DNA of 64,000 nt from Aurantiochytrium sp. KH105 (taxonomy: Eukaryota; Sar; Bigyra; Thraustochytrida; Thraustochytriidae), in contig BGKB01000087.1 in assembly GCA_003116975.1 (NCBI GenBank), positions 248,001-312,000 of the forward strand, read 5' to 3'. A program made the translations under genes and the position numbers. Shown here in pieces: positions 20,056 through 29,175 of the stretch; positions within the stretch are counted from its first letter, which is position 1, and each line of letters opens with the position of its first letter. The notes under the pieces were generated by a model, which saw nothing but the letters and a program-made list of their open reading frames with translations, ran no database searches and was not told the DNA's origin.

Positions 20056-21719
20056 CGCCCAACTCTATCCCAGGCTACGCCCTCGCCCTCGCGCTCACGC
20101 TTGCACGAGGCCGTCCAGCGCTGCGCCCCGCGCCGCCTCACCTTGACCCGCGTCAAGTGAGCGTGGGCGCCCAATACCCGACGTTGACGTCTCGACAGTT
20201 GCGTGTCTGTATTTGTGGTTAAAATAATAATAAAACCACTTATAGCCCTTTTCAATGGTGTGCAGCAGCACCGGCTGTTGGCAGGGTAATTGGGCCTGGA
20301 TGTATAGTCTCATGTAGCAAGCCAGGTCCAAGATTTTTGTTATAGGCCTATAAAAACTTTTGCCAATCAACGTGGATGATCGCAAAACAAGAACTCTAGA
20401 CAGGGTGACAGCTTTCGAGAGAACTCATGCAAACTTGATTACGGGTTGGCCTTACTGCCCCGTTGTCGCCCCGTTGTCGCTATGAGCAGGACGGTGCAGG
20501 ACGATACTGACAACAGGTTTTCTCGAGGGGAAAAAAATTGCGCAATTCTTTTGATGATCGGCGCGGCGCGTGTGTATGAGGGAAAAAACCGGAAAAAGGA
20601 AGAAAAAGGGAAAAGGGAGGTGGGGTGGGGGGTAACATGGGATACTTTGTCGGTATTACCACTTCTTTCAACGCTTTCTGTTTCGCCGCTGCTGTTGAAA
20701 TACCTGCCAGTCATGGATTTGCATTTGTGCACTGCGCGTGCAGCTTGCTGTAGCTGGCGTCCTTGCGCACTTTGTAGCGCTCGGCCAGGTCTCGTTCATG
20801 ATAGCTCTCACTGCTAGCTGCAGTTTCCACTCTGTAATCATGGACTTGCTGGGATGCACATGGGCGATGACCCGACAGGACGACCTGGAGTCAGACATTC
20901 TTCTTTCATGGAGTAAAGCTTTGTTTCGCGCAAGTCAAATACCCTCACTTATGCAAGGTTGGCCAAGTCCATTATTTTAGCGGAACGCTTCGGATGACGC
21001 GATAAGAGGGAGTGTGAGCCGAGGCGGAGGTGCACCTGCCGGTATGGTAGTCGCAGCGATTTCGAAAGCGGGTGAGCGAGAGGGGAATAAAGGAAGAGGG
21101 AGAGAAAATAAAAGAGAGAGAGAGAGAGAGATTGAGAGGGAGAGAGAGTGAGGGAGACAGAGAGTGAGACAGAGAGAGAGAGGGTGGTCGAGGAGGGGGA
21201 AGACCATATTGTTCAACAGGTAAGTAGAGAGGAGCGCAGTCGGGGGTAAACTAGGAATTGCGAAACGAGATAAATAAAATGGAAAATGTTTTATCGGTAA
21301 TTTGTGCAAAGCAAGCATCACCCGACGTGCCCCTGATGACTGCAATTGGCTGACTCTCTAGTTGGTGTCGATCGACGCTTCTCCAGACTGGCAACTGCTA
21401 TTTGAAGCAAGTCCAAGCCAAAGGGCTGCAGCGTGGACGTCGCGGCTGCGGCAGACGAGACGCTGCGACTGCGGCTGCGGCAGCGCGCGCGAGCAGCGAA
21501 GCGGACTCTCGACGGCCGGCTGTCTACCGCCGGTGGTCGAGACCACAAGGCACGCTGGCGCAATATCTCGCGTTTGCCGCACGCTCGGGCCACGAGTGTC
21601 TCCGCAACACTATACCGCCCGGAGAGGCCCGTAGCGCAGCGAGAGACAAAACATACCCAGAAAGAAGCAGCCTACTCGCGTAAGGCGGTCCGCGCGGGGC
21701 TGCTGCAGCAAAGCCAAAG
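20056..21719. other. Divergent promoter region between two glycosyltransferase genes
   Basis: About 1.66 kb separates two divergently transcribed Golgi-type genes. It contains an A-rich stretch near 20580-20630, a GA-rich run (about 21095-21185) and a GC-rich stretch next to the plus-strand gene. Small frames lack any domain. The shared intergenic position makes co-regulation of the flanking genes possible but not shown. Confidence 0.5.
21095..21185. repeat. GA-rich microsatellite
   Basis: Purine run made of AGAG and GAGGGAGA units on the plus strand, about 540 bases upstream of the gene at 21720. Polypurine runs of this kind can exclude nucleosomes, but no function is shown here. Confidence 0.8.
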
Positions 21720-23333
21720 ATGCTTGCGCCACGACTTCCGAGCAAGAACTCACTCAAGGGATCACTGAGATATGCAAAAAACCACCGCTTTGCGCTTCTT
21801 GGCATTGTCTGCGCGATTGTGCTGCTGTGGAACGTGTTAAGCCAGCGATACGACTTGAAAGAATGGAATCCTCAACCGCAAGGTTGGACGAACTCCGATA
21901 AGGGCTACGTTCTGTCTGGCAAGCGACGCAATGGGGAGCCCCCTTTCCGACCTGACGAGGAGGTTCTCTCAACGCAGCCAAAGTATCGGATGGACCGAGA
22001 CTTTCTTCGCCCCCCTCCAGTTGACAAAAAGGGCAATCGCATGGGCCCGCCTGGTATTGGTCAGTTCCCTGACACGCGCATCAAGGCCGTCATTTTTGAA
22101 GACGGAGATCAGGGACGCGAACCCTTTGACGGTGACAATCTGATCAACTACCAGCCTACTCTCGGTGGCAGCCTTGTGCAGTCTCTTCGCGGCAAGAAGA
22201 AAAAACAGCCCGAGCGCAGCGAGAAGGAAAGCCTCGTCTTTCTCATTACGGGGCAGCTTTCACGCCTGGAGCTGGAAAGCAAAATTGTCAACGTCTTTGA
22301 GCCACAAATGGAGCGCTACGACGTTGATGTCCTCCTCTTCCTCAAGGTATTTGTCAAGCTCGAGTCCATGAGCCTGCCGCGTTGGCCCAGTCCGTACGAG
22401 ATTACCGACTGGGACGACGCATATCTCAAGTCGTGGGCAAGAGACTCGGTTCCTGGCATGATCCCAGAGTCGCTTCGTATTGAGCACGTTTCAGAGCAAC
22501 GCAATGGCGAGCCGTATACTTTTCGCAAGATTATTCGCATGGAGGTACGCTCGCGCAGCTCGTCTGGGACCATGTCCTGGCAGATTGTGCTCATCAACAA
22601 GGAAAATGACGGATTGGTAGTGTACCCCCCCGAGCTCTCAGACAGCTCGGACTGGAACGCCTGGATGGATGCTCAGCAGGACACCTTTCGAAATTTTCGC
22701 AAGGCGATGATGTTTATTGAGGATATGGAGCTTCAGAGAGGGAAATACTTTGATGTTGTTTTCCGCATGCGCGATGACACCTTTGCATTTGGCCCGTTCT
22801 TGATTCCTCCGGATTTTGACCGCGATTCCTTTGGTACGACCCAGTGTGGGCTTTCCTCATACCCCAACGGCTACTCGGATCACAACTTTATTCTGGGCCG
22901 TAACATCGCAAGCAAGGTTCTCCGCGGCTTCGCTGAGGACTTTTACTTTCGCATCACCGAAATGTACCTTTTTGTGGAGAATTACCTGTTTCGAATTATC
23001 AACTACGTGAAGCCACGCAAGATTATGCGCATTCCAGACTGTTCATGGCCATTTTTCCCTATCCTGTACGCTGATCTCGGCAATGGACAGTGGCGAATGG
23101 AGTTTCGTGAATTCGAGATTAGCCATGTTTGGCGTTTCAGGTGTCCCAAGAAGTGGCATCATTGGCCAAGCAACCCAAAACAGTGTGCGTGGATCCAGCC
23201 TGATTTTTGGCTTCATTCTCGGACGCCTGCTCTTCAGGCTTACCTACCGCTTCACATTATGGAGAAGGACCAGGTTCCCGACGATGTGCTCGAGACCCTG
23301 GAGTGGTATGGCCGGAAGTGGCCGATCTCATGA
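21720..23333 (+). CDS. Type II membrane protein, putative glycosyltransferase
   Basis: The 537-residue protein has a short basic N-terminus, one membrane span (RFALLGIVCAIVLLWNVLS, residues 23-41) and a large lumenal domain, the layout of a Golgi glycosyltransferase. A Pro/Gly-rich stem covers about 45-150. The globular part begins near 165 with SLVFLITGQLSRLELESK, a typical first beta strand of an 'exostosin-like' or DUF glycosyltransferase. It carries DVVFRMRDDTFAFGPF at about 345-360, where the Asp pair could be a metal/nucleotide-sugar site. Conserved-looking Trp/Cys-rich segments follow (CSWPFFPILYADLGNG, WRFRCPKKWHHWP). I do not recognise a specific CAZy family. It is divergently arranged with the GT8-like gene. 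The fold assignment is inference. Confidence 0.7.
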   Translation: MLAPRLPSKNSLKGSLRYAKNHRFALLGIVCAIVLLWNVLSQRYDLKEWNPQPQGWTNSDKGYVLSGKRRNGEPPFRPDEEVLSTQPKYRMDRDFLRPPPVDKKGNRMGPPGIGQFPDTRIKAVIFEDGDQGREPFDGDNLINYQPTLGGSLVQSLRGKKKKQPERSEKESLVFLITGQLSRLELESKIVNVFEPQMERYDVDVLLFLKVFVKLESMSLPRWPSPYEITDWDDAYLKSWARDSVPGMIPESLRIEHVSEQRNGEPYTFRKIIRMEVRSRSSSGTMSWQIVLINKENDGLVVYPPELSDSSDWNAWMDAQQDTFRNFRKAMMFIEDMELQRGKYFDVVFRMRDDTFAFGPFLIPPDFDRDSFGTTQCGLSSYPNGYSDHNFILGRNIASKVLRGFAEDFYFRITEMYLFVENYLFRIINYVKPRKIMRIPDCSWPFFPILYADLGNGQWRMEFREFEISHVWRFRCPKKWHHWPSNPKQCAWIQPDFWLHSRTPALQAYLPLHIMEKDQVPDDVLETLEWYGRKWPIS

Positions 23334-24025
23334 GTCGCGAGCTCACACACAGTCACACACTAGTTTTTCGTTTCAATAGGCACTTTTTTCCCGGTGCTCG
23401 TAACCTAACTCTCTGCAATCTTGTCTTTACGTACTTGCGTGACTTGTAATTTCAGCAACATTTGCGTCCCTGTTTTGTTTCTTGCTAAATCAGAAGTGAA
23501 TGGGGAGCTCGCGCGTGCGCAGCATCAAGACAGAGGCTCCCGTGTAGGGCTCTCCACGGATTCATGATTCTGCAAAAGAGGCGAAGTAGATTACAGTGAA
23601 CTTTGGTGAATGACTTCTACCTAGGAACTGTAACTGCGATTCTTCTTGTCTCTCCCTCTGTTGCGTCGTATGCGAATTGCGCTGACCACCTTTGACATCC
23701 GCCGCTGTCGACAGCCAGCCGCAAGTAGCTCTGTGGCCTCGCTGCCACAGTCAGCCTAGGTTGGGGCGGGGCGCCAGAGCTTCGTATCTATTGTCCTACG
23801 CCTACTACTGCGCACCCGCGAGAGTGCGGCGCAGAGCCGAGATCACAGCGTGACAGACGCGAGACACTCCTGGGGACTTGGTCTCTCGCGCCGCGCGGCG
23901 TATAGAAGAGCAAGAGCGCCCGCAAGAGAGAGAGCGAGAAAAGAGATTCTGAGGCGACGCGCTGTCGCGCGAGAACAGGAATCGCCAAGGGGCGGGCACT
24001 CAGTTGCTGGAGCAGAGCTCGTTTC
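23334..24025. other. Intergenic, no gene seen
   Basis: About 690 bases between two plus-strand genes: the 3' end of the putative glycosyltransferase, then the promoter and leader of the cobalamin adenosyltransferase. The last 250 bases are GC-rich and purine-rich on the plus strand (AAGAGAGAGAGCGAG near 23923-23942). No RNA gene is recognised. Confidence 0.6.
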
Positions 24026-24775
24026 ATGGCTGCAAGACTCGCCCGCAGACTCGCGCGGGGAAGCCTCTGTGCGGCCTGCGACAGACCGGCGAGGGCTTGG
24101 CAAGGAGCAGCGCGGGCGGCGGCAGTGGGCGCGAGCCCCGGGTGGGAGACTCCAGAGCATAAAGTTGGCACGAGGGCGCTGAGCATGAAGGTGTACACGA
24201 AGACGGGCGACAAGGGCACCTCGCAGCTCTTCAACGGCGAGCGACGCAGCAAGGACGATGCCGTGTTCCAGGCCCTGGGCGCCGTGGACGAATGCAACGC
24301 GTTTATTGGGCTAGCTTGCGAGTTTGTAGACGAAAAGAATGCCGACGTCGCCGAGCAGCTTGGCAATATTATGTCGCGCATGTTCGACGTTGGGGCGAGC
24401 GTGGCGACGCCGCAGGAGAGTTCGTCGGCTGCCAAGCTAAAGCGGTCCAGCTTTAACGCAGTTCACGTTGAGACGCTCGAAAAGGCCATTGACGCCATGG
24501 ACGCCGAGTTGCCGCCTTTGAAGACATTCATCCTTCCCTCGGGCGGCAAGTGCGCCGCGCACTTGCACGTTGCACGTACGCTTGCGCGCCGCGCGGAGCG
24601 TCATATTGTGCCACTCGTTCGGGAAGGGCACGTGGACGCCAACGTTGGCAAGTTTGTCAATCGGCTCAGCGATTATCTCTTCATGGCGGCGCGCTACATG
24701 GCTATGAAGCAAGGCCATCAGGAGCGCGCGTGGGAGAAGTTTGTCGAACCCGAGGCGGCAGCCAAGAACGAATAG
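24026..24775 (+). CDS. MMAB: Cob(I)alamin adenosyltransferase, mitochondrial (MMAB/PduO type)
   Basis: The 249-residue protein makes adenosylcobalamin from cob(I)alamin and ATP, the cofactor of methylmalonyl-CoA mutase. The ATP-binding N-terminal signature is complete (KVYTKTGDKGTSQLF, then a NGERRSKDD segment), followed by ALGAVDECNAFIG. The C-terminal signature includes FILPSGG, LARRAERH and FVNRLSDYLFMAAR, with the Arg and Glu positions known to be important in human MMAB. Residues 1-52 are Arg/Ala-rich with no acidic residue until the mid-40s, a good mitochondrial presequence; a Met at 53 begins the mature-like part (MKVYTKTGDKG). It supports odd-chain and branched-chain catabolism that depends on vitamin B12. 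No mutase gene lies in the window. Confidence 0.93.
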   Translation: MAARLARRLARGSLCAACDRPARAWQGAARAAAVGASPGWETPEHKVGTRALSMKVYTKTGDKGTSQLFNGERRSKDDAVFQALGAVDECNAFIGLACEFVDEKNADVAEQLGNIMSRMFDVGASVATPQESSSAAKLKRSSFNAVHVETLEKAIDAMDAELPPLKTFILPSGGKCAAHLHVARTLARRAERHIVPLVREGHVDANVGKFVNRLSDYLFMAARYMAMKQGHQERAWEKFVEPEAAAKNE

Positions 24776-25313
24776 AGACTTTGTTCCGAAACGCTCAATT
24801 TCATAAGCTTCTCAGTCTTTGGAGGAAGAATACGTGACTTGATGTTCTTACAGACTTGCCTTTTCCTTTGCAGACCGCGACGAAAACGCCTGGCCCTGCT
24901 ACCCCAATGCAACGCACTTCACTTCACTTCTTGGGAAACGCACTTGGTGATGATGAATGGTTTGGCGAACGAGATGTCCCCATGATGATGTGGGCGTGCT
25001 GTTCAACGACAACGAGGTGTGTGTACAGACTGGCGAATATCGTTATCTCAAAGCGAACATTTCTAACAAATTTCTATCGAGACGCGCCAATCCTAACCGC
25101 GAAGCAAATTGTAGAAAGCCTTCATGGTCTGCGTGCAAGGATCTTGTGCGTAGGCTTTAGTTTCGAACAAAAAGCTGAGATTCTGGATGCGAACTTGGAT
25201 TGGCAAAGACTGGCGCCATCGGCAAGAGCTGAGCAAAAAGCAAAACGCAAAACGCTTTGCAGAAAGAGAAGACGAGAGAGAGACGACGGAGGAGCAGATA
25301 GCCGTGCGCGAGC
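24776..25313. other. Intergenic, no gene seen
   Basis: About 540 bases of mixed composition between MMAB and the HDEL gene. Only short frames occur. An A/G-rich stretch (about 25235-25300) lies just upstream of the HDEL start codon and is probably its leader. Confidence 0.6.
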
Positions 25314-27122
25314 ATGCCCCGGCGTCGCGTGCGACCATGGACTGAGGTAGCCCGGGCTGCTACAGTGGCCGTCCTTCTCGTCGCGCTTTACAGCGTGGCG
25401 CTGACGGAGATGGCGAGTGCAGCATCAATCGTGGTGGGCCCCGAGCTGTTTCCTGCGCGGGACGGGAGCTTGCTTCGTCGCGTGCTCTTTGGCGGCGAGC
25501 CGTTCGTGACGATATGCCGCGAAAAGAAGGAAGACGCGGAACAGCGCGCAGAAAGCTTTGCAGAGGCACTTCGTGTGGCGCTGGGCAGAAAGTCGCACGT
25601 GAGGGTCCTCCGAGCGCCTTGCGGCGAAAAGTTTGGCTCGAGCGGGAACACCTTGCAAAAGCTCGCCAAGCTAAAGCGCGAAGCGCAAGGCCTTCCCGTG
25701 CTCATGTGGACCGCCCATGGACGCCCCGCCAAGCAAATTCCTGCCAAGTCATTCACTTCGGCTGTGCCAGGGTCTTCATCTAAAGATGGCGCGCGGCAGC
25801 TTGACGCCAACAAGCTAGCCCGCCTTCTCGAGCGCTCTGACAAGGGCAAGGCTGCGACAATCAAGAGCAATAGCGCCCTTGCTAAAGAGTGCCTCGACCT
25901 CAAATACCAGGTTTGCGCAGTCATACTCAAACACGGAGGCACCGAGCGCTTGGCAAGCAGCAAACTCTCCCTCCTTCTTGGTGTCGCGCGCAAGCACCGC
26001 TTTCTGCGCGTTGCCACGGTAGACACCAAGGAATTTGCGCTAGTTTTGGGAGGCGGGACGGGCGTCGGACTTGCAGACGAGTCGCTTGTGCTTCTTCGGC
26101 GCAACGAATTTGTGTACAGTGGCCCACCGGAACTCGGTCCACCCAAGAATGAAGCCGCGGAGGCTGCAAGAGAGCAGGAGAAGGCAATGGAGATGGAGTC
26201 ACTGCGCGCGCCGCACAAAGTGGCCGACACGGATCGATTTCCCAGTGGGATTGCTCTTTCTCTTGGTCTTGGTGAGATCGGCAAGGCAACAACGGCAGCA
26301 CAACGCATGGTCGCTTTTCGCAAGCATGCCATTCAAAGCCGCACAGCGGCTCGAGGCCTCGATCCACATGAAAAGCAAGCCAAGCTAGCTTTTCTGTTCC
26401 ACAACGAGCACGATGCGCAGGGCTACATTTTGGATTGGCCGGCGGCGCGGGCGCTTTTGGTGGATCGCCTCGCGTTTGGGGATATGCCTGACGCTGACAT
26501 GGCTGCAACGCTCGGTCCTCTGCAGGTTGAGTCACTGAGCAGGGCGAAACGCGGAGGTCCTGTGGCCGCTGCGTCTGCGGCTCGTGGCAAGCCAAAGCGC
26601 TCCAAGAAGTCCAAGGGTACGTTTGTAGCGATTCATCCGCCCAAGCTGCTCAAAGATAGCGAGGCACTCGTGGACGCTGTACGAAGTTTTGTTCGAGACC
26701 CACAATCCGGTACATTTGCGCCTTATAAGGACCGTCCATCGCTCTCCAAGATCGTAGCATCGGCATCTCGCTCGAAGAAGTCGTCGTCGTCGTCGTCTTT
26801 CAAGAGGGCTTCCTCACCGTCATCGTCGCCGAAGTCGTCGGGCGCTGCGCGTGCGGCGAGCGATCGCGAGTGGGAGCGTCGTCGCCGTCAGGAGATGGAG
26901 GAGGAAGCACGCGCTTCAGGTGCATTCGCAATGCCTTCCGGCCTCGAAGACGGAGACGACGACAATGACGATGCCATGGTTGATGACGAGGATGATGAAG
27001 AGGATAATTTCTCACCTTTCGCAGATGAGGACGAGGACGAGGATGATGAGGACGACGACGACGACGACGACGACGAAGTCGGAGGTGAGGAGATCTTTCT
27101 GTCAGACCATGACGAGCTTTAG
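25314..27122 (+). CDS. ER-lumen protein with signal peptide, thioredoxin-like region, acidic tail and HDEL
   Basis: The 602-residue protein begins with a basic stretch and a hydrophobic segment (about 12-37, VARAATVAVLLVALYSVALT), a signal peptide or signal anchor. It ends exactly in ...SDHDEL and a TAG stop, so the last four residues are the ER-retrieval signal HDEL. Residues about 40-130 and 200-260 have the alpha/beta pattern of thioredoxin-fold domains (EPFVTICREKKEDAEQ; YQVCAVILKHGG) but lack a CxxC redox motif. Residues 480-510 are Ser-rich, and about 545-600 are a nearly pure Asp/Glu tail like those of low-affinity calcium-storing ER chaperones. It is predicted to be a resident ER chaperone or calcium buffer; no named family is recognised. 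Confidence 0.78.
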   Translation: MPRRRVRPWTEVARAATVAVLLVALYSVALTEMASAASIVVGPELFPARDGSLLRRVLFGGEPFVTICREKKEDAEQRAESFAEALRVALGRKSHVRVLRAPCGEKFGSSGNTLQKLAKLKREAQGLPVLMWTAHGRPAKQIPAKSFTSAVPGSSSKDGARQLDANKLARLLERSDKGKAATIKSNSALAKECLDLKYQVCAVILKHGGTERLASSKLSLLLGVARKHRFLRVATVDTKEFALVLGGGTGVGLADESLVLLRRNEFVYSGPPELGPPKNEAAEAAREQEKAMEMESLRAPHKVADTDRFPSGIALSLGLGEIGKATTAAQRMVAFRKHAIQSRTAARGLDPHEKQAKLAFLFHNEHDAQGYILDWPAARALLVDRLAFGDMPDADMAATLGPLQVESLSRAKRGGPVAAASAARGKPKRSKKSKGTFVAIHPPKLLKDSEALVDAVRSFVRDPQSGTFAPYKDRPSLSKIVASASRSKKSSSSSSFKRASSPSSSPKSSGAARAASDREWERRRRQEMEEEARASGAFAMPSGLEDGDDDNDDAMVDDEDDEEDNFSPFADEDEDEDDEDDDDDDDDEVGGEEIFLSDHDEL

Positions 27123-27567
27123 ATGAAAGCCCAAAAGGCATCTTGACTCAAGAAAATATCCTTCATTTTTCTTTTTGTTTTTCTACTTTTTTTTTTACTT
27201 TTTTTCATACAGTTTGTCATCTGCATGCGCTATGGCCAGTACATCTTGCAATAGTATAAACCGATGAAGCTACCTAAGGGCAATGATGATGATGATGATA
27301 AGGATAAGGCTGTAAGGAGGAAGAGGGTATATCAATTCCTTTTCGGTCAAACTTGATTTCTTTTGGTTGAAGACGATAGAACAACCTCATGTTGGACCGT
27401 ACCTCCGCGTTCTTCGAAGAAAGAAAAGGACACGTGACAAGGAAATACCCTTTCTACTGTATGTAAAAGATGCCATAGTTTTTGATGTTTTTACCATGAG
27501 CGCTTTTGAGCTCGTGCTGATTCTAACAGAGTTGGAGTCATTCGTGCAGGCCAAGAGTTCGAATTCT
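27123..27567. other. Convergent intergenic region, no gene seen
   Basis: 445 bases between the stops of the HDEL gene (+) and COX17 (-). It is AT-rich, with T-runs at 27170-27205 and a GATGAT repeat near 27283-27300. It probably contains both polyadenylation regions. No further gene is recognised. Confidence 0.6.
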
Positions 27568-27735
27568 TTACACCTTGAAGCCCTCCGCGCGAAGGCATGC
27601 ATTGTGCGCCTCAATGAGATCCTTGCACTGATCCTCGCCGTTCATGACGACGCACTCATCGCGAGGCTTACGCGTCTCGGGGCACGAGCAGCAAATCTTC
27701 TTGCCGGACTTGCCCAAAACCTGCGCGACATCCAT
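27568..27735 (-). CDS. COX17: COX17, mitochondrial copper chaperone
   Basis: A complete 55-residue protein starting MDVAQVLGKSGKK. It has the copper-binding CCxC motif (ICCSCPETRKPRDEC) and the twin CX9C helical hairpin: Cys of PRDEC with ...EDQC, and ...HNACLRAEGF. The end LIEAHNACLRAEGFKV is the family's conserved C-terminus. It carries Cu(I) in the mitochondrial intermembrane space to Sco1 and Cox11 for cytochrome c oxidase assembly, and is imported by the Mia40 disulfide relay without a cleaved presequence. The frame continues upstream to 27921, but that part is low-complexity and not needed. It lies divergently with the LRR-NEL gene, 1.4 kb away. Confidence 0.95.
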   Translation of the reverse strand: MDVAQVLGKSGKKICCSCPETRKPRDECVVMNGEDQCKDLIEAHNACLRAEGFKV

Positions 27736-29175
27736 CGTCGAGCATTTGCCCCAGCGGAGCAGCGCAAAGCAGCGTATCGCACACACCCGATTCTTCTCGT
27801 CAGTCCCGCTGCTGCATTCCTTCCGTGGCGTCCGACTGCCGTGCGTCGCGGCCTCGCCTCGCCTCGCCTCGCCTGCAGAGTGCAATTTTCCCGAAGGACG
27901 CTCCGCGAGCCGTGCCATCATCTCCGCTCCGCTCCGCTCAACGTACCGGCTTGGGCTTCTCCTGCGCGGGGGCCGCCTGCTGCTCCGACATCCTTGCTCT
28001 CCTGCCTGTCTCTCCGTTCGCCGCCTCCGGTCTTCCTCTGCTGCTGCTGCTGCTGCTGCTGCGTGTGCGCGCTCGGCGTCTTGCTCGGTCTCGCTCGGGT
28101 TGGCGGTCTACTACATACAGGCCGCTGCTTGCTTTCTTCAGGAGTCAGCGGCCGCGACTGCGCAACGCAATTTGGCTGCGGCGAGTGGGTGGCGGCCGCC
28201 GCCGAGATCCGTATTGTAGTATATCCTGGGCCTTGGAAGCGTCCAAGGGGGGTTGCGCAGATTACCAGACGGCTGCCGGAGGGAGGTCTTGGCCAACAGC
28301 GGCGCGAGGAGATGCGGTAGCACGGCTGGGCGGCGGCGGGCGGAAGCGCGGGGAAGGCAGCGGCGAGGGGAGAGGTCGGGCGGGCGGGCGGGCGGGAGGG
28401 CGCGCGCGCGCGGCTTGGTGAGCGTGCGTCGCGACGGCGAGGCGAGGTGCGGGCTCCGCCCGGGGGCGCACCTTTGCGAGGTTCGATAGGGCCTGGATAG
28501 GATAAAGTCTAGGCTTGCGCCTGCACGTGCCGCGGCTCCTGCCTGTGCACGTGCCGCCGCGCGACGCCTCGCAGTCGCGGTCGTCGTCGGCTGCGGCGCG
28601 CTACGACTCCGCTCCGCGCGCGGGGAGCCGAGCTGCCGGCGTCTGCAGCTGCTGCTGCGTCTCCGCGCAGGTGCGTGCTCGCCTGTGCGCGGAACCGGCG
28701 CGGCGCGACGGCGCGACAAGCGAGCAATCGACTGTGGAAAAGAGAAGGAAAAAAGAAGAAAGAAAGACGACACGGAGGAGGACTAGCACGAGGACGAGGA
28801 CGAGGGCGAGCTCGAGGACGAGCACAGCGCGCAGACAGACTGCGAACCGGCGAGAAAGGAGGCCGCGGAACGCCGCGCGCGGAGAGCGGCGGTCGAGCAG
28901 GCGCGGCCAGCCGAGGAGGCGGGCGGGCGGGCGGGCGCGGGGCCGCGAGCAGGCAGGCGTACTTACATGTTATTTTGGCCCGACGGCAGCGAGTGCAAGG
29001 CAGGCGGGGCGAACGAGGCGCGGCCGGGAGCGTACATACTCGTCGCGGCGGGGGGCGGAGGGGCCCGGCGGCGACGCGTCGCGAGGGGCGCGTGGAGGGA
29101 AACGCCGACGCCTGTCCGCGGCCGACACGGAGCGAGCGAAGCGCGCGGATTGCGCGGACGACGCAGATTTCGAGG
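27736..29175. other. Divergent promoter region (COX17 / LRR-NEL gene)
   Basis: 1.44 kb of very GC-rich, CpG-rich sequence. It contains GCCTCGCCTC runs (about 27851-27868), a CTGCTG run (28038-28062), a GGCGGGCGGGCG run (28376-28398) and a similar one near 28921-28940. Large overlapping frames on both strands are Arg/Ala/Pro-rich and are taken as noncoding. The LRR-NEL frame is open upstream to 28675, but the extension is low-complexity. Confidence 0.5.

Noticed and set aside
27736-27921. Longer COX17 protein with a 62-residue N-terminal extension
   Set aside because: COX17 is imported without a presequence and is normally 60-70 residues. The extension is Arg/Ser-rich leader sequence, and MDVAQ fits the family start.
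28675-29175. N-terminal extension of the LRR-NEL frame
   Set aside because: The extra 167 codons are Arg/Gly-rich and encoded by GGCGGGCG repeats; the ATG at 29176 is a better start.
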